64,000 bases of DNA from Spirochaetia bacterium UBA2205. Its GTDB lineage: Bacteria > Spirochaetota > UBA4802 > UB4802. Every line of letters starts with the position of its first letter. The stretch's first letter is position 1. A program made the position numbers and the translations under genes. The notes under the pieces were generated by a model. The model was given only the letters and a program-made list of their open reading frames with translations. It did no database searches and had not been told where the DNA came from. Location of the stretch: positions 47,785-111,784 of the forward strand of contig DCUV01000014.1 in the NCBI GenBank assembly GCA_002328585.1, in the 5' to 3' direction. Shown here piece after piece: positions 37,603-46,972 of the stretch.

Positions 37603-38561
37603 TGGAAAACACAAAGTTTGAAATTGATGATATATCAATCTATAAGCGTATATGCGGCTATAAGGATAAAAATATAAAAACAATTGAAAAGCTTCTGGAT
37701 GTAAAGATTATCCCGCGTGGCAATACATTGATTGTTGAAGCCTTAAATGACAATGCAGTAAAAGCGTTGCAGCTGCTTCATTGCATGGGTGATTATTTGT
37801 ATATGCGCGATTCATTATATGAATTTGATGATTTTGACATTCGCTATCTGGCTCTTTCCATTAATCAGGGTATAAAAGTTGATGCTGATGAGATAAACAG
37901 GTTAAAAATTTTTATACCTGAAACAGGCAAGACAATTGTACCCAAAACAATAAATCAAGCTCATTATATGTCGGCTATCCATAAAAGCCCAATAACCATT
38001 TCAATAGGCCCTGCCGGTACCGGTAAAACCTATTTAGCAGTAGCGGTTGGTGTTAAATTTTTATTAACAGGAAGGGTGGAACGCATCATATTAACACGTC
38101 CGGCAGTAGAAGCTGGTGAAAGCCTTGGATACTTGCCTGGTGATTTTATCCAGAAAATTAATCCGTATCTGCGTCCACTGTATGATGCTCTCTTTGATAT
38201 CCTTCCTTACGAGAGGATATCAAAATATATGGAAAAGGGGATTATTGAGATTGCACCACTGGCATATATGCGCGGAAGAACGTTGAATAAGGCATTTGTT
38301 ATTCTTGATGAGGCTCAGAATACCACCTCCTCACAGATGAAGATGTTTTTAACACGATTGGGAAACAATTCAAAGATGGTTATATCGGGTGATATTACTC
38401 AGATTGATCTGGAAAAACCAAAACAATCAGGTTTATTAGCTGCGCAAAAAATACTGCATGGTATAGACGAGATAACCTTTATTGAATTTTTAAAAGAGGA
38501 TATCTGCAGACATCCAATCGTTGAAAAGATAATTGCAGCGTATGAAAAACATACCGAATAG
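37602..38561 (+). CDS. PhoH family ATPase
   Basis: This 319-residue PhoH-like protein has an N-terminal KH/R3H-like nucleic-acid domain and a P-loop ATPase domain with Walker A GPAGTGKT near residue 137 and Walker B AFVILDEAQN. PhoH-like proteins commonly sit directly upstream of the PgpH-type gene and ybeY, as here, and are linked to RNA metabolism. The start overlaps the aspS stop by one base, and 18 bases separate it from the next gene. Confidence 0.93.
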   Translation: MENTKFEIDDISIYKRICGYKDKNIKTIEKLLDVKIIPRGNTLIVEALNDNAVKALQLLHCMGDYLYMRDSLYEFDDFDIRYLALSINQGIKVDADEINRLKIFIPETGKTIVPKTINQAHYMSAIHKSPITISIGPAGTGKTYLAVAVGVKFLLTGRVERIILTRPAVEAGESLGYLPGDFIQKINPYLRPLYDALFDILPYERISKYMEKGIIEIAPLAYMRGRTLNKAFVILDEAQNTTSSQMKMFLTRLGNNSKMVISGDITQIDLEKPKQSGLLAAQKILHGIDEITFIEFLKEDICRHPIVEKIIAAYEKHTE

Positions 38562-38579
38562 TATTATCTGGTTATTATT

Positions 38580-40826
38580 ATGCTAAATTCATTTATGTCA
38601 TTTAAACGGGGCATAGAATTTGCTCTTAAAAAGAAAAGTATAAGACTTTCATTTATATATACTATTGTGGTCATTGTATCCGCTACCGCGCTTCTTACCA
38701 TCAATAGAACAGGTGCTACCTACAATTATGAGGCTGGTGATATAGCACGTGAGGATATCCGTGCACCAATGAATATTGAATACCCGGTTGCTTTAGAAAC
38801 GGAAATAGAAAAAAGCCGTATTGCGGAATCCATGCCTGCGGTATTTGATCTCAACGAATCAATTGTAGAGGATAAGCTTAAGATATGCAATATATTGTGT
38901 GAAGCTGTCATTAAGGTTAAGCAGCAGATGCCGGATACCAATCCTTTTAAGCAGGTTTTATTGCTCAGAACCATGCTGCCCGATTATCTCCAGTATTCAG
39001 ATAAGGTATTAATTGGGCTATTGCAATATGATGAGCAGCTTTTACATAGAGACATGAATAAAGTTATTTTACAGGTTTACAATAATGGAATTCTTGAAAA
39101 GCAGTATACAAATCCGCTTAAGCTCAAATCAAATTTTATAGTCATCCGTGTTATAGGCAATACTTCAGAATTAAAGGAAAAGCAGGTCAGTATTGATGCT
39201 CTGTATGACATCAACAAAATTAAAACATTAGTACCGGTAATATGTAAAGAAGTATGTAATCAGCCGTCAAATGAGGTTGTATATGCTATCAGTTCCGTTG
39301 TTATAAGTTTGTTACAACCCAATCTTTTTTTTAATGAAGAAGAAACAAAGAAAAGGATAACTGATGCCATTCAATCGGTAAAACCGGTGATGCGTGTCAT
39401 TAAGAAAGGACAATCAATTGCGCGTGAAGGGGATACAATCACTGAAGATGTTTTAAAAAAGATTAATATTATCAATAAAAATTCCAGGTTTTCAGGTTTC
39501 AGTTTTGTACTGGGATTACTTCTTACCCAATTGGGTTTTCTGGTCATTTTTGGCTATTTTTTAATTACCTATTATACCAATCTGGTTGTTGACAATAAGA
39601 TGCCATTGATTGTGTTTACCCTTGTCATGGCATTTATCATTATTACTTTTTTTATGGCACGATGGCAGGGTAGAGTATTTGAAGGGCTTTTCTTTCCGCT
39701 TCTTTTGCCAATACCACTGATAACAATGATATTGGCTATAATGTACAATATCCATATTGCCATGTTAATTGGGATGTATGTTGTATTCTTTGTAGCAATT
39801 ATTACAAAAGGCGATTTCACCTCATTACTGCTGGCTTTCAGTTCGGCACTTTCAGGAGTATTTGTTGTAGGTGATGTAGAGCGGCGATCAGACTTTTTAC
39901 GGGGAGGATTTACGTTAGGGCTTATTAACTCAGTGATTGTTATTTCAGTTGGTTTAATGCATGAATTATCATTTGCTATGATTCTGAATAATATAGGGCT
40001 TGCATTTGTTTCAGGAATTATCAATGCGATAGTTGTTTTTGGAGTATTTCCAATCTATGAAAATCTTTTTGGTGTTACAACAAAATTTAAGTTGCTGGAA
40101 CTATCCGATCTTAATGCACCTATTTTCAGGGAGATGCTTATAAAAGCTCCGGGAACATACAACCATTCAATCATGGTTGCAACGCTTGCTGAATCAGCAT
40201 GCAAGGAGATTGGAGCCAATGCATTGCTTGCCAGGGTCGGAGGATATTACCATGATATAGGTAAAATTCAGGATGCAAACTTTTATATTGAAAATAAGGT
40301 TACCGATCCGCGCGCTAAAAAGTTATCTGCCCTTGAGTATTGTAAATTGATAATATCGCATGTTGAGAAGGGAGTTGAATTAGCGCGCAAAAATAATCTA
40401 CCCGAGATGGTAATAGATTTTATCCGTGAACATCATGGACAAACGGTAATGACATATTTTTACCATCAGGCGCTGGAGGAGAGTGGTGCCAGTGGAGATA
40501 TTATTCAGAAAAGCGATTTTCAGTATCCCGGTCCCAAACCCCATACCCGGGAAACTGCAGTTGTTATGCTTGCAGATGCAATTGAGGCTGCAACACGCTC
40601 TATTCAGGAGCCAACCATCGAAAAATTAGAATCTTTGATAAAACGAATAATCAATAACCGTTTGAACGAGGGCGATCTGGAGCGCGCTGATATTACCATG
40701 AGTGATCTTAACAGGATTCAGCATTCCATATTACAGGTATTGCAGGGAATATTCCACTCACGCATTGAATATCCAACAAACGATGAGATTAATCGATTGG
40801 AGCAACGGTCACAGTATGGGCATTAA
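38580..40826 (+). CDS. 7TM-HD phosphohydrolase, PgpH/YqfF type (predicted c-di-AMP phosphodiesterase)
   Basis: This 748-residue membrane protein has an N-terminal helix, an extracytoplasmic 7TMR-HDED domain (to about residue 290), a bundle of membrane helices (about 300-490) and a C-terminal HD phosphohydrolase domain with GGYYHDIGK near residue 556 and a later IREHHG. In Listeria the homologous PgpH degrades cyclic di-AMP, so the same activity is predicted. The order phoH-pgpH-ybeY is widely conserved. The 3' end overlaps ybeY by 11 bases. Confidence 0.93.
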   Translation: MLNSFMSFKRGIEFALKKKSIRLSFIYTIVVIVSATALLTINRTGATYNYEAGDIAREDIRAPMNIEYPVALETEIEKSRIAESMPAVFDLNESIVEDKLKICNILCEAVIKVKQQMPDTNPFKQVLLLRTMLPDYLQYSDKVLIGLLQYDEQLLHRDMNKVILQVYNNGILEKQYTNPLKLKSNFIVIRVIGNTSELKEKQVSIDALYDINKIKTLVPVICKEVCNQPSNEVVYAISSVVISLLQPNLFFNEEETKKRITDAIQSVKPVMRVIKKGQSIAREGDTITEDVLKKINIINKNSRFSGFSFVLGLLLTQLGFLVIFGYFLITYYTNLVVDNKMPLIVFTLVMAFIIITFFMARWQGRVFEGLFFPLLLPIPLITMILAIMYNIHIAMLIGMYVVFFVAIITKGDFTSLLLAFSSALSGVFVVGDVERRSDFLRGGFTLGLINSVIVISVGLMHELSFAMILNNIGLAFVSGIINAIVVFGVFPIYENLFGVTTKFKLLELSDLNAPIFREMLIKAPGTYNHSIMVATLAESACKEIGANALLARVGGYYHDIGKIQDANFYIENKVTDPRAKKLSALEYCKLIISHVEKGVELARKNNLPEMVIDFIREHHGQTVMTYFYHQALEESGASGDIIQKSDFQYPGPKPHTRETAVVMLADAIEAATRSIQEPTIEKLESLIKRIINNRLNEGDLERADITMSDLNRIQHSILQVLQGIFHSRIEYPTNDEINRLEQRSQYGH

Positions 40827-41262
40827 CGTTACTATTGAAAGTGAAGATATTTCAGTTTCCAAATATTTAAAAACATTCTGTAAAAAAAACATAACGGCTA
40901 TACTACAGTATCTACATATTGATAATGTTGCTATAACACTGGTGCTTACCGGTGATGAGGCAATTGCCAGCATTAATAGTAACTATCGCAAAAAAAAAGG
41001 ACCAACCGATGTGCTTTCCTTTGCCTACCGTGAGGCACCAACACCCATGGCTGACGGTTTACCAGAATATCTTGGCGATGTAATCATATCACTTGAAACA
41101 GCACAAAAACAGGCGCAAGAATATAATGTTCCCCTGCATGACGAAATACTCCGGCTTATAGTTCATGGCATGTTGCATCTATTGGGTTATGACCATGAGC
41201 AATATTACAAAAAAAAACAGATGCAAAAAAAAGAAGAAGAACTGCTGCAGCATTTACGTTGA
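40816..41262 (+). CDS. ybeY: Endoribonuclease YbeY
   Basis: YbeY is a zinc-dependent RNase involved in 16S 3'-end maturation and ribosome quality control. The 148-residue protein has the signature HGMLHLLGYDHE, whose three His bind zinc, and the upstream RKKKGPTDVLSF motif. The frame is open further upstream, but only the ATG at 40816 gives the normal length; it lies inside the end of the pgpH gene, implying translational coupling. An octamer copy lies at 40982. Confidence 0.94.
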   Translation: MGINVTIESEDISVSKYLKTFCKKNITAILQYLHIDNVAITLVLTGDEAIASINSNYRKKKGPTDVLSFAYREAPTPMADGLPEYLGDVIISLETAQKQAQEYNVPLHDEILRLIVHGMLHLLGYDHEQYYKKKQMQKKEEELLQHLR

Positions 41263-41281
41263 TAAGCAGAAAAAAATATTT

Positions 41282-43027
41282 TTAGTCAATACTTGCGATA
41301 GTTTTTATGGTATGCAGCAGCTCGTCGGCTAATTTGCTGTTGCAATGATTTACCTCCTGCGCTGCCTGCTTGATATCATCAACTTGCTTGCATGAGCTGA
41401 AATAAAATTTAATCTTGGGCTCCGTGCCTGATGGACGCATGGTAACCTTTGATCCATTTTCAAGACTATATTGCAAAACATCCGATGGCGGGAGATTGGT
41501 TTTTTTAGTATCTCCCCTTGCAATGTCTACAATTCCTGCTTTGCCGTCAAGGATGGATACAACCTTTATATCAGCAAACTGCTGTGGAGGGTTGCTGCGA
41601 AAATGTTTCATGATGGTTTTTATTTTTTCTATTCCCTCCACCCCTTTTAAGGTTAGTGAAACCAATTTTTCATTATAGTAACCAAACGTAGTATAGATTT
41701 CATCCAGAAAGTCATTAAGCGTTTTGTTTTGTTTATGCAGCCAGTGTGTCATCTCGGCAAAAAAATAGCATGAGCTTACGGCATCTTTATCGCGCACAAA
41801 ATCAAGCGGTAAATAACCATAGCTTTCTTCACCGCCAAAGATAAAGGTGTGTGTATGTTCATATTCCCGTATCTTCTTTGCAATCCACTTAAAACCGGTA
41901 AGGACATTTTCCATTGATACATTAAACTGATCAGCTATAGCCTGCTGCAGTTCAGTGGTAACAATGGTCTTTACCACAAAACTGTTTCGGGGTAACCTAT
42001 TGTGATGCTGCCGCTGTAATAAAATATAATACAGCAGCATGCTCCCTATCTGATTGCCGTTTATTAACGTATACTCGCCATTGGTATCTTTGAATGCAAC
42101 ACCCATACGGTCGGCATCGGGGTCGGTGGCAAGCACTATATCGGCATTGATGGTTTTAGCCAATGCAATTGCCATGGTAAGCGCTTCAGGTTCTTCGGGA
42201 TTTGGTGATGCAACCGTTGGGAAGTTGCCATCTGGATTTGCCTGCTTTTCCACAACATGGACATTGGTAAATCCAAACTTTTGTAAAATCATGGGTACAA
42301 TTTTGTAGCCCGTGCCATGAAGCGGCGTAAAAACAATATTAATGGGCGATAGTTCCTGTGATTTGAATATAACCTTAGAAAGTTTATCTGCATAGCTATT
42401 GATTATTTCATTGCCAACCAGTTGTATCAATTTATTTCCAGCAGCCTGGTGAAAATCTATCTTTTTAATTTGCGTAATTGCATTAATTTTTTGTACCTCA
42501 TCAATAATTTCTTTATCCTGCGGAGGAACAACCTGGCCGCCATCGTTCCAGTAGACCTTATAGCCGTTGTATTCGGGAGGGTTGTGGCTTGCGGTTATAA
42601 CAATACCGGAGGTTGCCTTGAAATAACGTATAGCATACGAGCAAATGGGTGTTGGCATAATATCGCTAAACAGATACACCGTAATGCCGTTAGCAGCTAA
42701 AATACTGGCTGCCTCTTTTGAAAAAACATCCGACATCCTCCGAGAGTCATAGGCTATGACAACACCCTGTGCAGCGCTCCCTTTTTGTAAAATGTAGTTG
42801 GCAAGCCCCTGTGTTGCCATACCAACGGTATAGATATTCATCCTGTTGGTACCGGCACCGATTATACCCCGCAATCCTCCTGTACCAAATTCTAAATTGG
42901 TATAGAAGCGTTCATACAGTTCTTTTTCATTGTTTTGTTGTACCAGTTGATTAATTTCATGAATGGTTTCACTATCAAACGGTGGCTGTTGCCATTGCTG
43001 TATGCGCGCTGCAATTTCGTTGTTCAT
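41282..43027 (-). CDS. Phosphoglucomutase/phosphomannomutase (PgcA type)
   Basis: This 581-residue phosphohexomutase is distinct from the GlmM-like one at 34330. It has the phosphoserine loop VITASHNPPEYNGYKVYW, metal loop DPDADRMGV, sugar loop GGEESYGYL and phosphate site MRPSGTEPKIKFY. The GEESYG loop and length match the large PgcA/PGM2-like group that interconverts glucose 1- and 6-phosphate. It is convergent with ybeY (20-base gap, no hairpin). Octamer copies lie at 41295, in the last codons, and at 42346. Confidence 0.93.
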   Translation of the reverse strand: MNNEIAARIQQWQQPPFDSETIHEINQLVQQNNEKELYERFYTNLEFGTGGLRGIIGAGTNRMNIYTVGMATQGLANYILQKGSAAQGVVIAYDSRRMSDVFSKEAASILAANGITVYLFSDIMPTPICSYAIRYFKATSGIVITASHNPPEYNGYKVYWNDGGQVVPPQDKEIIDEVQKINAITQIKKIDFHQAAGNKLIQLVGNEIINSYADKLSKVIFKSQELSPINIVFTPLHGTGYKIVPMILQKFGFTNVHVVEKQANPDGNFPTVASPNPEEPEALTMAIALAKTINADIVLATDPDADRMGVAFKDTNGEYTLINGNQIGSMLLYYILLQRQHHNRLPRNSFVVKTIVTTELQQAIADQFNVSMENVLTGFKWIAKKIREYEHTHTFIFGGEESYGYLPLDFVRDKDAVSSCYFFAEMTHWLHKQNKTLNDFLDEIYTTFGYYNEKLVSLTLKGVEGIEKIKTIMKHFRSNPPQQFADIKVVSILDGKAGIVDIARGDTKKTNLPPSDVLQYSLENGSKVTMRPSGTEPKIKFYFSSCKQVDDIKQAAQEVNHCNSKLADELLHTIKTIASID

Positions 43028-43056
43028 AAAGCTATCTCCCTGAAAATAAAAATAGT

Positions 43057-43103
43057 AACCTCACCCCCGGGCACTCTCCTTGACAAGACGAGGGGAGTAT
43101 TGG
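43057..43103 (-). repeat. Dispersed intergenic repeat, copy 1
   Basis: Read on the reverse strand, this 47-base stretch (CAATACTCCCCTC...CTTG...AAGGAGA...GGGTGAGGTTA) aligns without gaps to 62147-62193 with about ten differences. A shorter relative of its first half lies around 9200-9222. The internal CTCC/GGAG pairing suggests a short hairpin. It looks like a widespread non-coding repeat. Confidence 0.6.
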
Positions 43104-43281
43104 TTATAGGTAACAAAAGCTAATAAGGGTAAACAGTGCATCATTGTAACATTGTGTTTGATGGCTGTTACGCAACCACGAACAATGACTGAGAAAAATA
43201 TAAACAACCCCATACTGCAACATAAACAGTATCATTACAATTGAAATAGCAAAATTATCAATGCTTTTTTTATAGTATTTT

Positions 43282-43309
43282 ATAGTACAGACCAATTGAT
43301 CTGTACTAT
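43282..43309. promoter_or_regulatory. Perfect 10-bp inverted repeat upstream of tilS
   Basis: ATAGTACAGA (43282-43291) and TCTGTACTAT (43300-43309) are exactly complementary, with an eight-base spacer CCAATTGA. There is no T-tract. The placement in a promoter region suggests a regulator-binding site or an RNA leader hairpin; no known operator is recognised. Confidence 0.55.
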
Positions 43310-43401
43310 TGGTAAAAACTTTTACAACTATGAAAAAATATTTTCGTTGCAACAATGACGTGCAATAACCACAATAGAAGCACTATTATATTATTTATGA
43401 T

Positions 43402-44826
43402 ATGCAGGTTAATTTTAAATCAATGGAAACCATTGTCAATACAGTTTACAAATGCATAGTCAACAATAACCTTATCGTCCCTGGCGACAGGGTACTTGTT
43501 TCGGTGTCTGCCGGGAAGGATTCCATGGCATTGCTGCATATTCTTTTTGTATTGTGCGCAAGGCTTGATTGTACAATAGCTATCTACCATCTTGACCATG
43601 CAGTGCGAGGTGATGAATCATTTGACGACCTGCTGTTTGTGATACAGCAGGCAGCACGGTATGGTATTGGTGCATTTGTTGAACGGTATGATTTTAACCA
43701 GCATAAAGAAAAAGGCAAAAGCTTTGAGGAGCAGGCGCGTGAATACCGTTATGCCCGTTTAAAAACGGTAGCGCATGAATATGGATACACAAAGATTGCA
43801 ACCGCCCATACCTGTGACGATCAGGTTGAAACATTGATTATGCGTATATTTCAGGGAACAGGGCTGCAAGGGTTGCAGGCAATACCACTTATCAATAATA
43901 CTATTATCAGGCCGCTTTTGCCGTTGCATGCTGACGATGTCTATGCATATTGTACCTATAATGAGCTGTCGTACCGCCATGATTCAACCAATGATGATAC
44001 GCGTTATCTGCGAAACTTTATACGGCATGAAGTTATCCCTCTGGTTAAAAAACGGTTTACCACTTTTGATAAAGCATTGCTCAATTTGCAACAGCAGGCG
44101 CTGGGTGCCGTCAAAAGTATAGAGCAGCTTATGGCAAAGATTTATCCTGATTGTATCAAACAGGGAGACAATCATGTTGAGGTGCTTGAGGATGCTCTAT
44201 CCCTCAATGAATACTTATTTAAATTTTACTGTGCATCCATTATCAGTAACTATCTCCACAGGTATTGTGATACGGCTATGCTGGATGCGCTTTACAGGGC
44301 GCATGTATCGGGTAAAAAAAATGTAACGCTGTTTGAGGGTAACGGTATATTTGTTTACCGGCGGGTAAAGCAATCTGGCGCAGTGTTGCTGTTTTGCTCT
44401 GACCCCATTATGGGTGATAGTAACTATGAATATACAATTCCGCTGGGGAAAAATGTTTATATTGATGAATTGGGCTTAACCATACAGTGCTCTGTTACAG
44501 AGCCAACTGATGCTATACCATACACAGAAAGTAAAACGATAGTGTTGCGCTACACCGGATATAGTAATATCGTTGTCAGAAACAGACGCAGTGGTGATAC
44601 GATTTTCCGAAAAGCAGGGAAACGCACGCTGAAGCGTTTATATATTGATTATAAGCTTACGCCTGAACAAAAGCAAAAGCTACCAATTATTGTCATTGAT
44701 AACTGTGTGGCTGTGATATTGTTTGATACAATAATTTCCAAAAAACCAGAGATTTCACAAACTTTTTTGACATTGCCGCATGAAAAAATGCTTGTTATTC
44801 ACTATTGGTATAATCATAATGATTAA
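43402..44826 (+). CDS. tilS: tRNA(Ile)-lysidine synthase
   Basis: TilS converts cytidine 34 of tRNA-Ile2 (CAU) to lysidine, changing its decoding from AUG to AUA. The 474-residue N-type ATP pyrophosphatase has the PP-loop VSAGKDSMALL near residue 35, a variant of SGGxDS, the YHLDHAVRG block, and the C-terminal substrate-binding domains. There is no obvious ribosome-binding site at ATG 43402; ATG 43423 is an alternative. It precedes ftsH, a frequent bacterial neighbour. Confidence 0.94.
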   Translation: MQVNFKSMETIVNTVYKCIVNNNLIVPGDRVLVSVSAGKDSMALLHILFVLCARLDCTIAIYHLDHAVRGDESFDDLLFVIQQAARYGIGAFVERYDFNQHKEKGKSFEEQAREYRYARLKTVAHEYGYTKIATAHTCDDQVETLIMRIFQGTGLQGLQAIPLINNTIIRPLLPLHADDVYAYCTYNELSYRHDSTNDDTRYLRNFIRHEVIPLVKKRFTTFDKALLNLQQQALGAVKSIEQLMAKIYPDCIKQGDNHVEVLEDALSLNEYLFKFYCASIISNYLHRYCDTAMLDALYRAHVSGKKNVTLFEGNGIFVYRRVKQSGAVLLFCSDPIMGDSNYEYTIPLGKNVYIDELGLTIQCSVTEPTDAIPYTESKTIVLRYTGYSNIVVRNRRSGDTIFRKAGKRTLKRLYIDYKLTPEQKQKLPIIVIDNCVAVILFDTIISKKPEISQTFLTLPHEKMLVIHYWYNHND

Positions 44827-44839
44827 ATAACACCTACTC

Positions 44840-45024
44840 GTTACGATGTCGTAACATCGTCTGATGCCATATATATATTTTTTCTGTAAACGATATAGCT
44901 AAATCATACAGAAAAGTTATAGTGGGTGGAATAATTTATTTGAGTATTTCCATAATTGTAGTATCTTGTAAGTGAATACTACAATTGATACTATGACTTC
45001 TTAAACAGTAGTGATAATTACTAC
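44840..45024 (+). promoter_or_regulatory. ftsH upstream region with several dyads
   Basis: Three dyads occur in this 209-base gap. GTTACGA/TCGTAAC (44840-44855) has a two-base centre. AATTGTAGTAT (44954-44964) and ATACTACAATT (44976-44986) are a perfect 11-bp repeat with an 11-base spacer. GTAGT/ACTAC (45008-45024) lies just before the ribosome-binding site. The last two share the half-site GTAGT, suggesting tandem binding of one regulator at ftsH. No -35/-10 pair is assigned with confidence. Confidence 0.45.
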
Positions 45025-45035
45025 AGGAGATTATA

Positions 45036-46955
45036 ATGAACAAAGCTGCAAAACAGATTGCTCTTCTTCTCCTTATCGTTGTGTTAGCTATAGCGATATT
45101 CAGGATGAATGAAATAAATTCTCAGAAGGTTGAGCAACTACAATATAGTGATTTCATCAAGAAAGTATACGAAAATAAGGTAAAATCGGTTACCATCGTT
45201 AACGGTAAAAAAATAGAAGGCGCGTATACCAAGGGTGATAAGGTTTATCTCTTTGAGACAGTTATTCCCTATGCAGACCCTGAATTGATTAAAACGCTTA
45301 TCAATAATAAGGTGGAGATTAAAGGCGAAGAGGTTGATGATAATTTCTTCTGGAAGGGTTTACTTAATTTCCTCCCATGGTTGCTATTTTTTGGATTTAT
45401 CTGGTTTTTCATGATACGACAGATACAGTCAACCGGTAACAAAGCTATGAGTTTTGGCAAGGTAAGAGCAAAATTACAGCCGGAGACAAAGAACAAGGTG
45501 ACCTTTACTGATGTTGCAGGAGTGGATGAAGCAAAAATTGAACTGCAGGAGATTATTGAATTTTTAAAAGATCCTAAAAAATTCGTCACAATTGGAGCAA
45601 AAATTCCCAAGGGTGTTCTTCTGGTTGGCCCTCCGGGAACTGGTAAAACATTGCTGGCACGTGCAGTTGCCGGGGAAGCAGGCGTACCATTTTTTTCCAT
45701 CAGCGGTTCTGATTTTGTAGAGATGTTTGTTGGTGTTGGCGCTTCGCGAGTTCGTGATCTTTTTGAACAGGGTAAACGTAATGCTCCCTGCATCATTTTT
45801 ATTGATGAGATAGATGCTGTTGGCAGATTGCGTGGAGCAGGATTGGGTGGAGGCCATGATGAACGAGAGCAGACATTAAATCAATTACTGGTTGAAATGG
45901 ATGGCTTTGAAACCAATGAAGGCGTGATTATTGTTGCAGCAACAAACCGTCCTGATGTTCTTGACCCGGCATTACTGCGTCCAGGGCGATTTGATCGTCA
46001 GGTTGTTGTGGATATACCTGATATCAAAGGCAGGGAAAAGATACTGGCTGTTCATACGCGCAAAATTCCACTGGCAAAGGATGTAGACCTCAAGGTTATT
46101 GCTCGTGGAACGCCTGGATTTACCGGCGCTGATTTAGCAAATCTTGTTAATGAAGCAGCACTGCTGACTGCGCGAAGAAATAAAAAGCGTGTAACAATGC
46201 TTGAAATGGAAGATGCTAAGGACAAGGTATTGATGGGACCAGAACGTAAATCAGTGCTTATTTCAGCAGAGGAGAAAAAAGTCATTGCATACCATGAAGC
46301 CGGACATACTATTCTGGGTATCATGGCAGGAACTGACCCCGTTCATAAAGTTACCGTAATACCACGTGGCCGTGCACTGGGATTAACAATGCATTTGCCA
46401 AAAGAGGAACGACATCTCCATAATAAAGAATACTGGCTTGATCAGATAACAATATTGTTTGGCGGCCATGTAGCTGAAAAGATAAAATTTGGACAGGTTA
46501 CCACGGGTGCAAGCAATGATATAGAGCGTGCCACTGATATTGCACGAAGGATGGTTTGTGAGTGGGGGATGAGTGAAACGTTAGGTCCTCTTGCTTTTGG
46601 TAAAAAAAGCGAACAAATCTTTCTTGCACGAGAGATAGCTCAACACAGAGACTACAGTGAGCAAACAGCGCAGCTCATTGATAAAGAAGTACATGAAATA
46701 GTTACAAGCTGCCGTGATAGAGCTATTGCAATAATTGAAGAACATGCTGACAAATTTGAACTCATAGCAACAAACCTTATTGAACGCGAAACACTGAATG
46801 CACAGGAAATTGAACTGTTAATGAAAGGAGAACCATTGCCGCCAATTCATAACGGTGATAGTGAACCTCCTGATGAAGATGAACCAAAGGTTGGAAAAGC
46901 AAAAAGAAAAACTGTAGCCAAACCATTGTTGGATAAAGAAATAATTCCGACATAG
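45036..46955 (+). CDS. ftsH: ATP-dependent zinc metalloprotease FtsH
   Basis: FtsH is a membrane-bound AAA protease that degrades misfolded membrane and regulatory proteins. The 639-residue protein has two N-terminal membrane helices (about residues 7-24 and 108-126) flanking a periplasmic domain. The AAA domain carries Walker A GPPGTGKT near residue 198, FIDEIDA and the second region of homology RPGRFDRQ; the protease site HEAGH is near residue 419. Length and architecture are normal. It is followed after 17 bases by a gene of unknown function. Confidence 0.98.
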   Translation: MNKAAKQIALLLLIVVLAIAIFRMNEINSQKVEQLQYSDFIKKVYENKVKSVTIVNGKKIEGAYTKGDKVYLFETVIPYADPELIKTLINNKVEIKGEEVDDNFFWKGLLNFLPWLLFFGFIWFFMIRQIQSTGNKAMSFGKVRAKLQPETKNKVTFTDVAGVDEAKIELQEIIEFLKDPKKFVTIGAKIPKGVLLVGPPGTGKTLLARAVAGEAGVPFFSISGSDFVEMFVGVGASRVRDLFEQGKRNAPCIIFIDEIDAVGRLRGAGLGGGHDEREQTLNQLLVEMDGFETNEGVIIVAATNRPDVLDPALLRPGRFDRQVVVDIPDIKGREKILAVHTRKIPLAKDVDLKVIARGTPGFTGADLANLVNEAALLTARRNKKRVTMLEMEDAKDKVLMGPERKSVLISAEEKKVIAYHEAGHTILGIMAGTDPVHKVTVIPRGRALGLTMHLPKEERHLHNKEYWLDQITILFGGHVAEKIKFGQVTTGASNDIERATDIARRMVCEWGMSETLGPLAFGKKSEQIFLAREIAQHRDYSEQTAQLIDKEVHEIVTSCRDRAIAIIEEHADKFELIATNLIERETLNAQEIELLMKGEPLPPIHNGDSEPPDEDEPKVGKAKRKTVAKPLLDKEIIPT

Positions 46956-46972
46956 ATATTTTTGAGGTTAGC

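Larger units (their letters stand above)
43028..43401. other. Divergent intergenic region between the phosphohexomutase and tilS
   Basis: This gap of 374 bases between divergent genes should hold both promoters. It contains a repeat element copy (43057-43103) just ahead of the phosphohexomutase and a perfect 10-bp inverted repeat (43282-43309) about 90 bases before tilS. An 83-codon reverse-strand frame in it has no ribosome-binding site and is not called. Confidence 0.55.

Noticed and set aside
43104..43355. 83-codon reverse-strand frame between the phosphohexomutase and tilS
   Set aside because: No ribosome-binding site, unusual composition, and it covers the dyad and promoter region.
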